Assembly: GCA_039029135.1 (NCBI GenBank)
Contig: JBCCGT010000017.1
Coordinates: 1 to 64,000, forward strand
DNA: 64,000 nucleotides
Source: JALZVT01 sp039029135
Lineage (GTDB): Bacteria; Pseudomonadota; Gammaproteobacteria; Pseudomonadales; Azotimanducaceae
Direction: 5' to 3'
Shown here in pieces: positions 8,656 to 17,239 of this stretch. The translations under genes were made by a program, and so were the position numbers. The stretch's first letter is position 1, and each line of letters opens with the position of its first letter. The notes below the pieces were generated by a model. That model was not told the origin of the DNA. It saw only the letters and a list, made by a program, of their open reading frames with translations, and made no database searches.

Positions 8656-10341
8656 TCACACGGCTTCCAGGTCGCGGTAGCGTCGCTGCAGGCGATTGCG
8701 CAGACCAATGGCGCCGAGGTTGAGACCGATGACGATCAACACTAGCAGCAATGCCGTTGCGTAGACTAGCGGCTGCGCCGCTTCGACGTTGGGGCTTTGA
8801 AAACCGACGTCGTAAATATGAAAGCCGAGGTGCATGAACTTGCGCTCGAGATGCAGATACGGAAACACGCCGTCGACCGGCAGCGCCGGCGCGAGTTTGA
8901 CGACGCCGACGAGCATCAAAGGCGCCACCTCACCGGCGGCTCTGGCGACGGCCAGGATGACGCCGGTTAGCATCGTCGGCAGCGCCGCCGGTATGACGAT
9001 TCGAAACAGCGTTTCCGCGCGCGTCGCGCCCAGCGCCAGGCTGCCGTCACGCAGCGCTCGCGGGATGCGCGCGAGGCCCTCCTCGGTCGACACGATGACG
9101 ACCGGGACCGTCAGCAGGGCGAGCGTGAGCGATGCCCACAGCAGTCCCGGGGTGCCGAAGGTTGGCGCAGGCAGGCTGTCGCTAAACAGGAGCTGATCGA
9201 TACCGCCGCCGAGAAAGTAGACGAGAAACCCAAGCCCGAAGACGCCGTACACGATGGAAGGCACGCCGGCCAGGTTGTTCACACAGATGCGAATCAGGCG
9301 CACGAGCGGGCCTTGGCGTGCGTACTCGTGCAGATAGAGCGCGGCGATGACGCCGAACGGCGTCACCAGCACCGCCATCAGCATGACCATCAGAACCGTG
9401 CCGAATATCGCGGGGAATATGCCGCCTTCGGTGTTGGCCTCGCGTGGGTCGCCGCTCAGGAACAGCCACAGCGCGCGCAGATAGCGCGCGAGTTTTTCCA
9501 CCGCGTTCATCTGGTTGGGCTGCCAGGCGTCGATGATTGTCGCTAGCGGAACGTCCAGTGTCGTGCCGTCGGGCAGCCCGAGCTGCAGCGTGCCCCGGGC
9601 CGCGCTGGCGCGCAGCTCGAACAACCGTCTCTCGGCCGCCGCGTAGGCCGCGTCGAGCGCGGCGATACGCGCGTCGTCGTCGTCGGCGTCACGTTGGCGA
9701 CCCTCGATCGCGAGCGCTCGCTCGTAGTTGAGCCGGTTCAGCTCATCGCGCTCGAACGCTCGCGCTGCCGCGCGGGCATCGGCCGCGCCGCGCACCAGCG
9801 TGTGAAGCCGGGTCGCGATCTCAGCGGGTGTCGTGATCGCGCGTTCGACCGTCTGCTCGCCCTCGACGTCGGTGAGGCGCAGGGCCAGCGGCCTGCCATA
9901 CGCGTTGCCCCATTCGGTGCGTTCCACGACCAGCAGTTCGGCCGGGGTCGTCGCGCGCACAATGTCGTGCTCGAACAGCCAGCGAAAATCGGGCGGCGCC
10001 TGCCGGCGGTTGCCGGTTTTCACCAGATGGCGCACCACTTCGGCGGTCACCGCAGGAAACGGCTCGCCGCCGGACTCGACGTACTGGCGATAAGGCAGCG
10101 CATCGGTCGCGAAGCGCTCGCCGTATACCGCCGTGCCGTCGCGGGTCTCGAAGCGGACGACGTCCGCAGGCCAGAAGTGGCCCAGGCCGTTTACCGCGAT
10201 CAGCCCGAGCAGACCGACGACGGCGCAGAGGCTGGCGGCGAGCGCGGCCGCCTGCAGCCAGATCCAGGGCTCTCCCTGCGCGAACCAGCCGATTGTCTGC
10301 CGCGTACCGCTTGCCGTATCCCTTGCCGTATGTGGGCTCAT
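8656..10341 (-). CDS. pstA: phosphate ABC transporter permease PstA (long form)
   Basis: 561 residues from the ATG at 10341, which overlaps the pstC stop (ATGA). The open frame continues upstream only as an overlap with pstC. One N-terminal membrane helix (about 30-55) is followed by a roughly 230-residue extracytoplasmic, partly coiled-coil region, then the usual permease with five to six helices and the EAA loop GSLALGATRAETLFRIVIPAAL. This is about twice the length of E. coli PstA; the extended form is common in marine and other Proteobacteria. It translocates phosphate with PstC. Confidence 0.93.
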   Translation of the reverse strand: MSPHTARDTASGTRQTIGWFAQGEPWIWLQAAALAASLCAVVGLLGLIAVNGLGHFWPADVVRFETRDGTAVYGERFATDALPYRQYVESGGEPFPAVTAEVVRHLVKTGNRRQAPPDFRWLFEHDIVRATTPAELLVVERTEWGNAYGRPLALRLTDVEGEQTVERAITTPAEIATRLHTLVRGAADARAAARAFERDELNRLNYERALAIEGRQRDADDDDARIAALDAAYAAAERRLFELRASAARGTLQLGLPDGTTLDVPLATIIDAWQPNQMNAVEKLARYLRALWLFLSGDPREANTEGGIFPAIFGTVLMVMLMAVLVTPFGVIAALYLHEYARQGPLVRLIRICVNNLAGVPSIVYGVFGLGFLVYFLGGGIDQLLFSDSLPAPTFGTPGLLWASLTLALLTVPVVIVSTEEGLARIPRALRDGSLALGATRAETLFRIVIPAALPTMLTGVILAVARAAGEVAPLMLVGVVKLAPALPVDGVFPYLHLERKFMHLGFHIYDVGFQSPNVEAAQPLVYATALLLVLIVIGLNLGAIGLRNRLQRRYRDLEAV

Positions 10342-12539
10342 GGCTGCGCGTACCTTTTGCGCAGACGCTGACGCACGACTTCGGCGATGGTGTTGAGTGC
10401 GAAGGTGATCAGAAACAGCACCAGCGCCGTTAGAAACAGCAGGCGGAAGTGCGTACTGCCGACTTCGGATTCCGGCATCTCGACCGCAATGTTGGCGGCG
10501 AAGGTGCGCATGCCTTCGAACAGATTGAAGTTCATGAGCGGCGTGTTGCCGGTGGCCATCAGCACGATCATCGTTTCGCCGACGGCGCGGCCCATACCGA
10601 TGGTAATCGCCGAGAAGATGCCGGGGCTGGCGGTGAGCAGAATCACCCGTGTGAGGGTTTGCCATTTCGTTGCGCCCAGCGCGAGCGAGCCGTTGACCAT
10701 TCCTGTGGGCACGCTGTGCAGCGCATCCTCCGCAATCGTGAAGATGGTCGGCATGACCGCGAGGCCCATGATGAGGCCGACGACCAGGGCGTTGCGCTGA
10801 TCGAAGCCGAGTCCGAGGGTCTCGCTCAGCCACAGCCGCGCATCGCCGCCCAGCAGCGCTGCCTCGACCAATGGTCCGAGGTGCAGCGCCGTGGTCACGA
10901 TCGCGATGATCAGCGGAATGGCGAGCAGTCCATACCAGCCGTCCCAGCGAACCGTGAGCGACGCCGGCAGTCGCGACCAAGCGAGGGCGCCCAGGAATAC
11001 GCCGACGGGCAGAACGACAACCAGCGCTACGACGCCGGCGAGATTCGCCTCGACCACCGGCGCCAGCCACAGGCCACCGATGAAACCGAGTACGACCGTC
11101 GGCAGTGCGGCCATCGTCTCGATGCCTGGCTTGACGATGGCGCGCATCCTGGGCGCCATGAAGACGGCGGTGTAGATCGCCGCCATCAGCGCGAACGGTA
11201 TCGCCAGGACCAGCGCATAGGTCGCCGCCTTGATGGTGCCCAGCAGTAGCGGGGAGAGCGAAAACTTCGGTTCGAAATCGGTTTCCGCGGCCGAGGATTG
11301 CCAGCTATACACCGGTTCGCTGTAGCTTTCGTACCAGACGCGGCCCCAGAGCGCGGATAGCGAGATCTCGGGATGAGGATTGTCGAGTCGTATGCGGGCG
11401 ATCGATCCGGCGTTGGCAATCATGAGCACGTCGGAGCGGGGCGCGATGGTCGCGCTCGTCGGGGAGCCCGGTGCCAGGTCGTTTGCGCGGGCGACTACTC
11501 GCTGCGACGTCGGATAGACGAGACTGACGGCGCCGTCGCTGCGAATCGTGGCAAATCCCTTGCGCCGGGGCTCGGCGACGATGCGGACGATGTTGGCGCT
11601 CGCCGTGCTGGCCGCGCTCTCGTCGGAGACGTCGAAGCGGCGAACGGGCGCCATGCGGCTCGCGCCCGACTCGCTGATCAGCATCCACTGTGTGACCTGA
11701 CCGCGCGTGTCCGCCACGACGAGCGAATAGCGCCCGAGCAGCGGCTCGATTGCGCTGATCTCCGCGTCCGTCGGCCGCAGGCTGCCGATGAACACCGGCG
11801 TCGATGCGTCCTGCAGTTCCCGGATCTCTAACCCACCGCGCGCGTCGAGCAGGTAACACAGGCGTCCGCGCGGTCCGAGGATGACGCGCGTCGGAGACGT
11901 TGTTAGCTCGACCGTGCGCTCTCGGCGCATGCCGCTGGCAACGCTGCGTTCGACGACGCGCAGCGACCCCGGTTGATCGAGCGCGACCAGGATCAACCTG
12001 TCGTCGTCGCGCAGGAGATCGAATGATGCGTTCGTCACGCGAAACAAGGGTTCGGCGCCGAACGGAAAGTCGATCGCCGTGCCGATCTGTCGCCTGTCGC
12101 CCGCGAAGCTCACCGGGTAGCGCACGCGCGCCAGCCAGAGACCGCCATCGGCGTCGCGCAGCTCGTAGTGATCGGTCGTGGGACTCAGCCGCCTGGCTGA
12201 GGCGATGGGGCGATCCAGCGTAAAGGCGGCGATGCGGCTGCCGTCGCGGGCGGCGTAAAACTCGAGGTTGCCGTTGGCTCGTGCCGCGAACACTACCTCG
12301 CCGCTTTCGTTACTGTCGACGAGGCGCACGGCGCCGGCGTCCGGACTGAGCGCTGACACCGGCGCGAGCGGTTCGACGCTCGCCGGCAGGAACAGCGGCG
12401 CGGCGATCAGAAACAGATAGGCGAATATCAGCGCGATGGTCGTGATCACCATGACGCCGCCGCTGCCGATCAACAACCGAGTCGCCAGATCGACCTGCCG
12501 ACGCCAACGTTCGCGGCTCGTGTGATTGGGCGGCGTCAT
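10338..12539 (-). CDS. pstC: phosphate ABC transporter permease PstC (long form)
   Basis: 733 residues, more than twice the length of E. coli PstC. Helix 1 (about 23-50) is followed by a roughly 350-residue insertion with repeated short beta-strand patterns (for example RVVERSVASGMRRERTVEL, GRLCYLLDARGGLEIREL), suggesting a periplasmic beta-propeller-like domain. The permease core follows, with EAA loop GSLALGATKWQTLTRVIL and GRAVGETMIVLMATGNTP. Start 3 bp after the pstS stop; the stop overlaps pstA. What the insertion does is unknown. Confidence 0.93.
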   Translation of the reverse strand: MTPPNHTSRERWRRQVDLATRLLIGSGGVMVITTIALIFAYLFLIAAPLFLPASVEPLAPVSALSPDAGAVRLVDSNESGEVVFAARANGNLEFYAARDGSRIAAFTLDRPIASARRLSPTTDHYELRDADGGLWLARVRYPVSFAGDRRQIGTAIDFPFGAEPLFRVTNASFDLLRDDDRLILVALDQPGSLRVVERSVASGMRRERTVELTTSPTRVILGPRGRLCYLLDARGGLEIRELQDASTPVFIGSLRPTDAEISAIEPLLGRYSLVVADTRGQVTQWMLISESGASRMAPVRRFDVSDESAASTASANIVRIVAEPRRKGFATIRSDGAVSLVYPTSQRVVARANDLAPGSPTSATIAPRSDVLMIANAGSIARIRLDNPHPEISLSALWGRVWYESYSEPVYSWQSSAAETDFEPKFSLSPLLLGTIKAATYALVLAIPFALMAAIYTAVFMAPRMRAIVKPGIETMAALPTVVLGFIGGLWLAPVVEANLAGVVALVVVLPVGVFLGALAWSRLPASLTVRWDGWYGLLAIPLIIAIVTTALHLGPLVEAALLGGDARLWLSETLGLGFDQRNALVVGLIMGLAVMPTIFTIAEDALHSVPTGMVNGSLALGATKWQTLTRVILLTASPGIFSAITIGMGRAVGETMIVLMATGNTPLMNFNLFEGMRTFAANIAVEMPESEVGSTHFRLLFLTALVLFLITFALNTIAEVVRQRLRKRYAQP

Positions 12540-12542
12540 CGG

Positions 12543-13625
12543 CTAGCCCAATTGATCCAGCTCGGCCTGCGCGATGCGCGGGGCGAGGGGGATGAACCCG
12601 TCCTTAGCAACGATTGCCTGACCCTGAGCGGACAGCACCATGCGCAGGAACTCGCGCTCGACCTCGGGCAGCACGTCGCCCGGCCGCCGGTCCATGTAGA
12701 TGTACAGATAGCGCGTCAGCGGATAGGCGCCCGAGCGCGCGGTGGCGGTGCTAGCGTGGATCACGCCCGAATCTGTCGCGACGCCGAGGGCGTTGACGCC
12801 TGAGGTCAGATAACCCATGCCCGAATAGCCGATGCCGTTCAGCGATGAGGACACCGCCTGCACGACGGACGCGGAGCCCGGCTGCTCGTTGACCGAGGAC
12901 CTAAAGTCCCCCGAACACAGCGCCACCCGCTTGAAGTAGCCGTAGGTGCCGGAGACCGAGTTGCGCCCAAAAAGCTGGATCGGGCGGTTCTCCCAACTGC
13001 CGGCAAGCCCGACGCCGCCCCACTCATCGATCGCCTGCGCGCTGCCGCAGCGACGAGTCATCGAGAAGATCGCGTCGACTTGATCGAGCGTCAGCGTGCG
13101 CAGCGGATTGTCCTTGTGAACGAACACCGCCAGCGCATCCAGCGCCACCCGCACGGCGGTCGGACGATAGCCGTGGCGCGATTCGAAGGCTTCGATCTCT
13201 CGATCCTTCATCGCTCGGCTCATCGGGCCAAAGTTCACCGTTCCTTCGGTCAGCGCCGGCGGCGCCGTTGAAGACCCGGCGACCTGCACCTCGATGTTGA
13301 CGTTCGGGTAGGCGTGCTTGAACGCCTCGGCCCACAGCGTCATGAGGCTCGATATGGTGTCCGAGCCGGTGGTCGACAGCTTGCCGTTGATGCCCGGCTG
13401 GCGGACGTAGGGTTGCAGCTCGTAGCGCCGCGCGTCCTGGGTCGGCTGTGCGCTGGCGAGGCTCAGCACGGAGATCGGCTCGCCGCCGCTCGCCGCGCGC
13501 ACGACCTCGGTTGCGGTGTCGTCGCTTGCCGGTGTGCAGGCACTCAGCCAGACCAGGGCGCCGACAAGCGCCGCGAGCCTGGTTCGCGTCGCCAGCCTGC
13601 TCTGCGCCGCCCGCAAATCAGCCAC
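12543..13625 (-). CDS. pstS: phosphate-binding protein PstS, lipoprotein
   Basis: 360 residues from a GTG at 13625 that overlaps the end of phoR by 8 bp; upstream in-frame ATGs would push the start far into phoR. The signal ends in lipobox LSAC. The mature protein has GSDTISSLMTLWAEAF and VAGSSTAPPALTEGTVNFGPMSR, the Ser/Thr and Gly loops that bind phosphate, then RNSVSGTYGYFK. It is a periplasmic, probably inner-membrane-tethered receptor that feeds PstCA. Unusually the gene follows phoR instead of leading its own transcript. Confidence 0.92.
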   Translation of the reverse strand: MADLRAAQSRLATRTRLAALVGALVWLSACTPASDDTATEVVRAASGGEPISVLSLASAQPTQDARRYELQPYVRQPGINGKLSTTGSDTISSLMTLWAEAFKHAYPNVNIEVQVAGSSTAPPALTEGTVNFGPMSRAMKDREIEAFESRHGYRPTAVRVALDALAVFVHKDNPLRTLTLDQVDAIFSMTRRCGSAQAIDEWGGVGLAGSWENRPIQLFGRNSVSGTYGYFKRVALCSGDFRSSVNEQPGSASVVQAVSSSLNGIGYSGMGYLTSGVNALGVATDSGVIHASTATARSGAYPLTRYLYIYMDRRPGDVLPEVEREFLRMVLSAQGQAIVAKDGFIPLAPRIAQAELDQLG

Positions 13626-14922
13626 CGGCGAGCGCCTGATCCTGCGGCTCGACGGCCTCAAAGTCGCACCAGAAGCGGCTGCCTTCACCGAGCTGGCTCG
13701 TCACGCCCAGCAGCGAGTCGTGCCGACGCAGCACATGCTTCACGATCGCGAGGCCGAGTCCCGTACCACCGCTGCGTCGCGAGCCCGCCATGTCGACCCG
13801 GTAGAAGCGCTCGGTGATGCGATCGATGTGCTCCGGCGCGATGCCGATCCCCGTGTCGCTGACCTCCAGGCGCACGCCCCGCGTAGAGTCGGAATAGACG
13901 GCGCGTATCACGCCGCCGTCGGGGCTGTAGCGAATCGCGTTGGACAGCAGGTTCTGGCAGACAGAATAGAGCTCCATCTCGGAGCCGATGACGCGCCGAT
14001 CGCTGCGGATGTCTACCTCAAACTCGTACTCCGCGCCGGCCACGCCCTGCACCTCCCTGACCGCGCGCTCGATCAGCGCGCCCAGCGGCACGGGTTCCGG
14101 ATCCTGGGTGGTGGGCGTCGACTCGAGGCGCGCCAGCAGCATCAGATCTGCGACCAGGCTCTGCATGCGGCCGAGCGGCGCGCGCAGGCGCGTCGCGATG
14201 GCGAGCCGGGTCTCTTCGGACTCTGCGGGGTCTTCGAGCGCCTCGAGATAGCCGGCGATCACCGTGATCGGTGTGCGCAGCTCGTGCGAGACGTTGGCGA
14301 TGAAGTCCTGCCGCATCGTCAGCAGGCGATTGAGCTCGGTGATATCCCGCACGAGGACGATGGTCCGCCCTTCCTCGGCGGCGAAGCGGCGTGCCTCCAG
14401 ACTGCGGCCCAGATGATAGGGGGACGGAAACTCGATCTGCGACTCTTCCGCCTCGGGACTGACGAAGCCGACGAAGTCGGGATCACGCACCACGCTGATC
14501 AGGCTCAGGCCGCGATCGCCGGACTCGAGATTTAACAGCGACTGCGCGGCCTCGTTGAAGTCTTCTAATTCGCCGTTCGGACCGACCAGCAGCGTGGCGT
14601 CCGGGATGGCCTCGCCCAGCGTGACGAGTTCGCGCAGGCGGCGCAGGTAGCGGCGCGAGCGTTCGCGCTCGTCGCGCAGGCGCTGATAGGGTCGCTCGGC
14701 GATATCCTGCCAGGAGTCGAGCAGGGGACGCGGCCGGCCCAGCGGCCGCAGCGACCATCGCTGCAGGCGCCGTCGCTGGCGATTCTGCAGCGCGCTCCAG
14801 ACCGCGAGCCCTGCCGCGACGCCCCAGCCGCTGGACGCCTCGCTGAGCGCGCCGACCAGCAGCGCGCCGGCGCCGACGAGGGCGCCGAGGATCAGCCAGT
14901 CCTGGGTGGAGAGATTACGCAT
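13618..14922 (-). CDS. phoR: phosphate regulon sensor histidine kinase PhoR
   Basis: 434 residues from the ATG at 14922; an in-frame ATG at 15018 would add 32 low-complexity residues and cannot be excluded. Two membrane helices (about 8-45) precede a PAS domain (about 100-200, AIPDATLLVGPNGELEDFNEAA). HisKA with the phospho-acceptor His213 in VSHELRTPIT follows, then HATPase with N-box NLLSNAIRYSP and the G boxes DTGIGIAPEH and GTGLGLAIVKH. It senses phosphate status through PstSCAB-PhoU. It heads the operon behind a Pho box. Its usual partner phoB is not adjacent. Confidence 0.94.
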   Translation of the reverse strand: MRNLSTQDWLILGALVGAGALLVGALSEASSGWGVAAGLAVWSALQNRQRRRLQRWSLRPLGRPRPLLDSWQDIAERPYQRLRDERERSRRYLRRLRELVTLGEAIPDATLLVGPNGELEDFNEAAQSLLNLESGDRGLSLISVVRDPDFVGFVSPEAEESQIEFPSPYHLGRSLEARRFAAEEGRTIVLVRDITELNRLLTMRQDFIANVSHELRTPITVIAGYLEALEDPAESEETRLAIATRLRAPLGRMQSLVADLMLLARLESTPTTQDPEPVPLGALIERAVREVQGVAGAEYEFEVDIRSDRRVIGSEMELYSVCQNLLSNAIRYSPDGGVIRAVYSDSTRGVRLEVSDTGIGIAPEHIDRITERFYRVDMAGSRRSGGTGLGLAIVKHVLRRHDSLLGVTSQLGEGSRFWCDFEAVEPQDQALAGG

Positions 14923-15113
14923 GGAGCGTCCGCTTGGTTCGGTCGTGTTGCTGGCGCCGGCGGGGTGCACACGCGGTACCTGGGCCGCCGCCGGCGGGCG
15001 CAGATTGTCGGAAACCACTGTTACGCCTGTGTGACTGCCGGCCCCTCACGGTCCGAGGCGAATCGCGAAAACTGGCCTCGAAAGCGCTGTAAGATATTGA
15101 AATATTGAAGATT

Positions 15114-15153
15114 ATTATACCTAACGAGCGCTCAGATGACAGTTTTGTGACAC
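15114..15153 (-). promoter_or_regulatory. Pho box and promoter of the phoR-pst operon
   Basis: Read on the complement, 15153-15136 is GTGTCACAAAACTGTCAT, matching the PhoB consensus CTGTCAT-AWAW-CTGTCAT at 5/7, 4/4 and 7/7 positions. TATAAT lies at 15119-15114. The second half-site overlaps the -35 position with a 17 bp spacer. The distance of 16 bp from Pho box to -10 is longer than the 10 bp of E. coli phoA. This puts the whole operon under phosphate-starvation control by a PhoB encoded elsewhere. The box sits 22 bp beyond the glycosyltransferase stop. Confidence 0.82.
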
Positions 15154-15176
15154 CCTGGGGCCGGTGCCTTCGGCGC

Positions 15177-16199
15177 TCACAACGCCTGCCGCAAGGCACG
15201 GCCCAGGGCGGCCGCGACGACCCGCGTGTCGTAGCGCTCGATCATGAGCTCGCGCCCGGTCTGGCCGAGGCGCTCGCGCCGCGACGCATCGCCCGACAGC
15301 GCCAGCAGCGCGTCGCGCCACTCGGCGTTGGTGGTGGCGGCATGGCCTATGGATGCGGCGTCGAGCAGCGTCTGGTTGGCGCCGACGGGGGAGGCGACCA
15401 CCGGCACTCCGCAGGCCAGGTATTGCAACAGCTTGAACGCGCACTTGCCCCGCTCCCAGGGGCCGTCGTTGAGCGGCATGATGCCGATGTCGAAGCCCTG
15501 CACGGACCGGACCTCGGTCGCGGCCTGCCAGGGAATAAAGGTGACGCGCGCGGGGTCCACGCCGGGCAGGTGCGGCGGGGCGTCGCACACCACGTGCAAA
15601 CGCAGCACGGGTGCTGCGGCCATCGCCGCGGTCAGGGCGGGGGCGATCGCCTCCAGATAGCGCAAGTTGCCGCGGCTGCCGGTCCAGCCGACGACCACGG
15701 TTTCCTGTTGGTTGGCGTCCTTTTTGCCTGGCACGAAACGCCGGGTATCGATCCCTGTCGGCACGACGCTGACGCGGTCGTGGTGCTGGCTGAACCAATC
15801 GGCGAGATAGTCGTTGCCGCACACGATCGCATCCACGCGCTGCGCCAGGCGCCGGGCGGTTTTGCCGTCCCGGCGCAAAAAGATGGCGTCGTCGACGTCC
15901 AGCACGCGCGGCCGGCGCGTCAACGACTCCAGCGTGATCAGCGTCGACAGCAGCTCGCGCTGCAGCAGCGTCACCTCACAGGCGTGGCTGCCGAGCACGC
16001 CAGGCAGGCGCGCGGCGAGGGCGCCTGCGAACCATAGCGGCCGCGCCGCCCTGGATGTCGGTGGGTACTTGGACACAGCGGGCACGAACTCGCGCACCGC
16101 GATCTCCTGGCTGGCCAGTGGCTCGATCAGCTCCCGGACGCGAAAGCGGGCAGAGGGTACCTGCCTGCCACCGGTCAGCGCGGCGACCTGCAGCGTCAC
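15177..16199 (-). CDS. glycosyltransferase, GT4-like (GT-B fold)
   Basis: A 340-residue glycosyltransferase. The N-terminal half (about 1-165) contains DVDDAIFL and a GNDYLADW segment, and the C-terminal half holds the donor-binding part: VVGWTGSRGNLRYLEAI, the IMPLNDGPWERGKCAFKLLQYLACGVPVVASPVG stretch with the conserved Glu of the EX7E-like region, and a final ERYDTRVVA. The donor sugar and acceptor are unknown; surface polysaccharide or lipid glycosylation is likely. The GTG start overlaps the methyltransferase stop (GTGA), so the two are coupled. Confidence 0.85.
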   Translation of the reverse strand: MTLQVAALTGGRQVPSARFRVRELIEPLASQEIAVREFVPAVSKYPPTSRAARPLWFAGALAARLPGVLGSHACEVTLLQRELLSTLITLESLTRRPRVLDVDDAIFLRRDGKTARRLAQRVDAIVCGNDYLADWFSQHHDRVSVVPTGIDTRRFVPGKKDANQQETVVVGWTGSRGNLRYLEAIAPALTAAMAAAPVLRLHVVCDAPPHLPGVDPARVTFIPWQAATEVRSVQGFDIGIMPLNDGPWERGKCAFKLLQYLACGVPVVASPVGANQTLLDAASIGHAATTNAEWRDALLALSGDASRRERLGQTGRELMIERYDTRVVAAALGRALRQAL

Positions 16200-17239
16200 G
16201 GCAGCGCTCGCGCGCTGACCAGCAGCTCGTTGCCGCGCAGTTTTCCCGCGAACCAGGCATCGCCGAACTCCTCGGCTTCGGCCAGCAGCGCGGCCAGCCA
16301 GCCGGCCAGCGGCGGCCGCCCCTGACTGTGGCGGCGCTGGGCGCGGCTCGCCCGGGCGGCAGAGCGAGCGCGGCCGGTCGTGCGCAGCTCGACAATCTCG
16401 AAGCCCGCGTCTTGCAGCAACCGCGTTAGTCCTTCGGCCGTAAACAGATGCAGATGTCTGGGCGGCTCCAGGCCGCGCCAGTCGCGCCGCCAGCGCCGGT
16501 GACCAGAACCCAGCAGGTTCGGCGTAGTGAGCAGCAGGCGGCCGCCCGGCTGCAGCAGGGTGCGGGCGTGGGCCAGCGCCCTAGCGGGTTCGCCGACGTG
16601 TTCGATGACGTGCTTGCCGACGATGGCATCGAAGCGCCGCGCGCCCTCGACGTCTTCCAGACCACCCTCGATTACCTCGAGCCCGCGCGATCGAGCGTGA
16701 GTCACCGCCACCGGGTCGGTGTCCGTGCCGAGTGTCGCCCAGCCGAGCGCCTGCATGCGCGTCAACAGCGCGCCGTCGCCGCAGCCGAACTCGAGCAGGC
16801 GCGGTGGTTCTGCCGTCGTGCCCGCCGCGGGTGCACTCAGAAAGAACACGCCCGCGTCGAGATCGGCCAACCGACCAGGCCAGAGCCGCAGCAGCGCGCT
16901 ACCGATGCGGCCTGCCGGTGTTACCGCGACGCGGTAGCCGAAGCGATCGTGCCAGCGAGCGGCCTGTATCCGATGCCACAGTCTTGCGCTGGCGCCGAGC
17001 GCCCGATCCCCGCTGTTTGCCTCGGCTGGCGCATCCGCAGGACTGCGGTGGGTGTGATAGTCAGCGTAGGCGGCCGCGAGCGTTTGCGAATCCGGCGGCG
17101 GCCAGAGCCGGGCGCTGCCGCAGCCGGACGGGCAGTGCCAAAGATCCCAGCGGCCCGGCGTCGCGTGCAGGGTGTCGCGTAGATCGCGGTAGCAGGGCGC
17201 CAGCCGCTCGCCGCAGCAGGTGCACAAGGGGGCGGTCAC
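16196..17239 (-). CDS. class I SAM-dependent methyltransferase with N-terminal zinc-ribbon-like motif
   Basis: 347 residues from a GTG that overlaps the CoA-transferase stop. The N-terminus has a CTCCG pair and, about 35 residues on, CPSGCG, a probable zinc knuckle as in many sugar or polyketide C-methyltransferases. The Rossmann SAM site is LLEFGCGDGALLTRM (motif I, about 145), followed by GTDTDPVAV, FDAIVGKHVIEHV and GGRLLLTTPN. The substrate is unknown, but the overlap with a glycosyltransferase gene suggests modification of a glycan or its lipid carrier. Confidence 0.83.
   Translation of the reverse strand: MTAPLCTCCGERLAPCYRDLRDTLHATPGRWDLWHCPSGCGSARLWPPPDSQTLAAAYADYHTHRSPADAPAEANSGDRALGASARLWHRIQAARWHDRFGYRVAVTPAGRIGSALLRLWPGRLADLDAGVFFLSAPAAGTTAEPPRLLEFGCGDGALLTRMQALGWATLGTDTDPVAVTHARSRGLEVIEGGLEDVEGARRFDAIVGKHVIEHVGEPARALAHARTLLQPGGRLLLTTPNLLGSGHRRWRRDWRGLEPPRHLHLFTAEGLTRLLQDAGFEIVELRTTGRARSAARASRAQRRHSQGRPPLAGWLAALLAEAEEFGDAWFAGKLRGNELLVSARALP

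Noticed and set aside
9694..10371. Plus-strand frames over pstA
   Set aside because: Antisense of the pstA periplasmic region; no coding signals.
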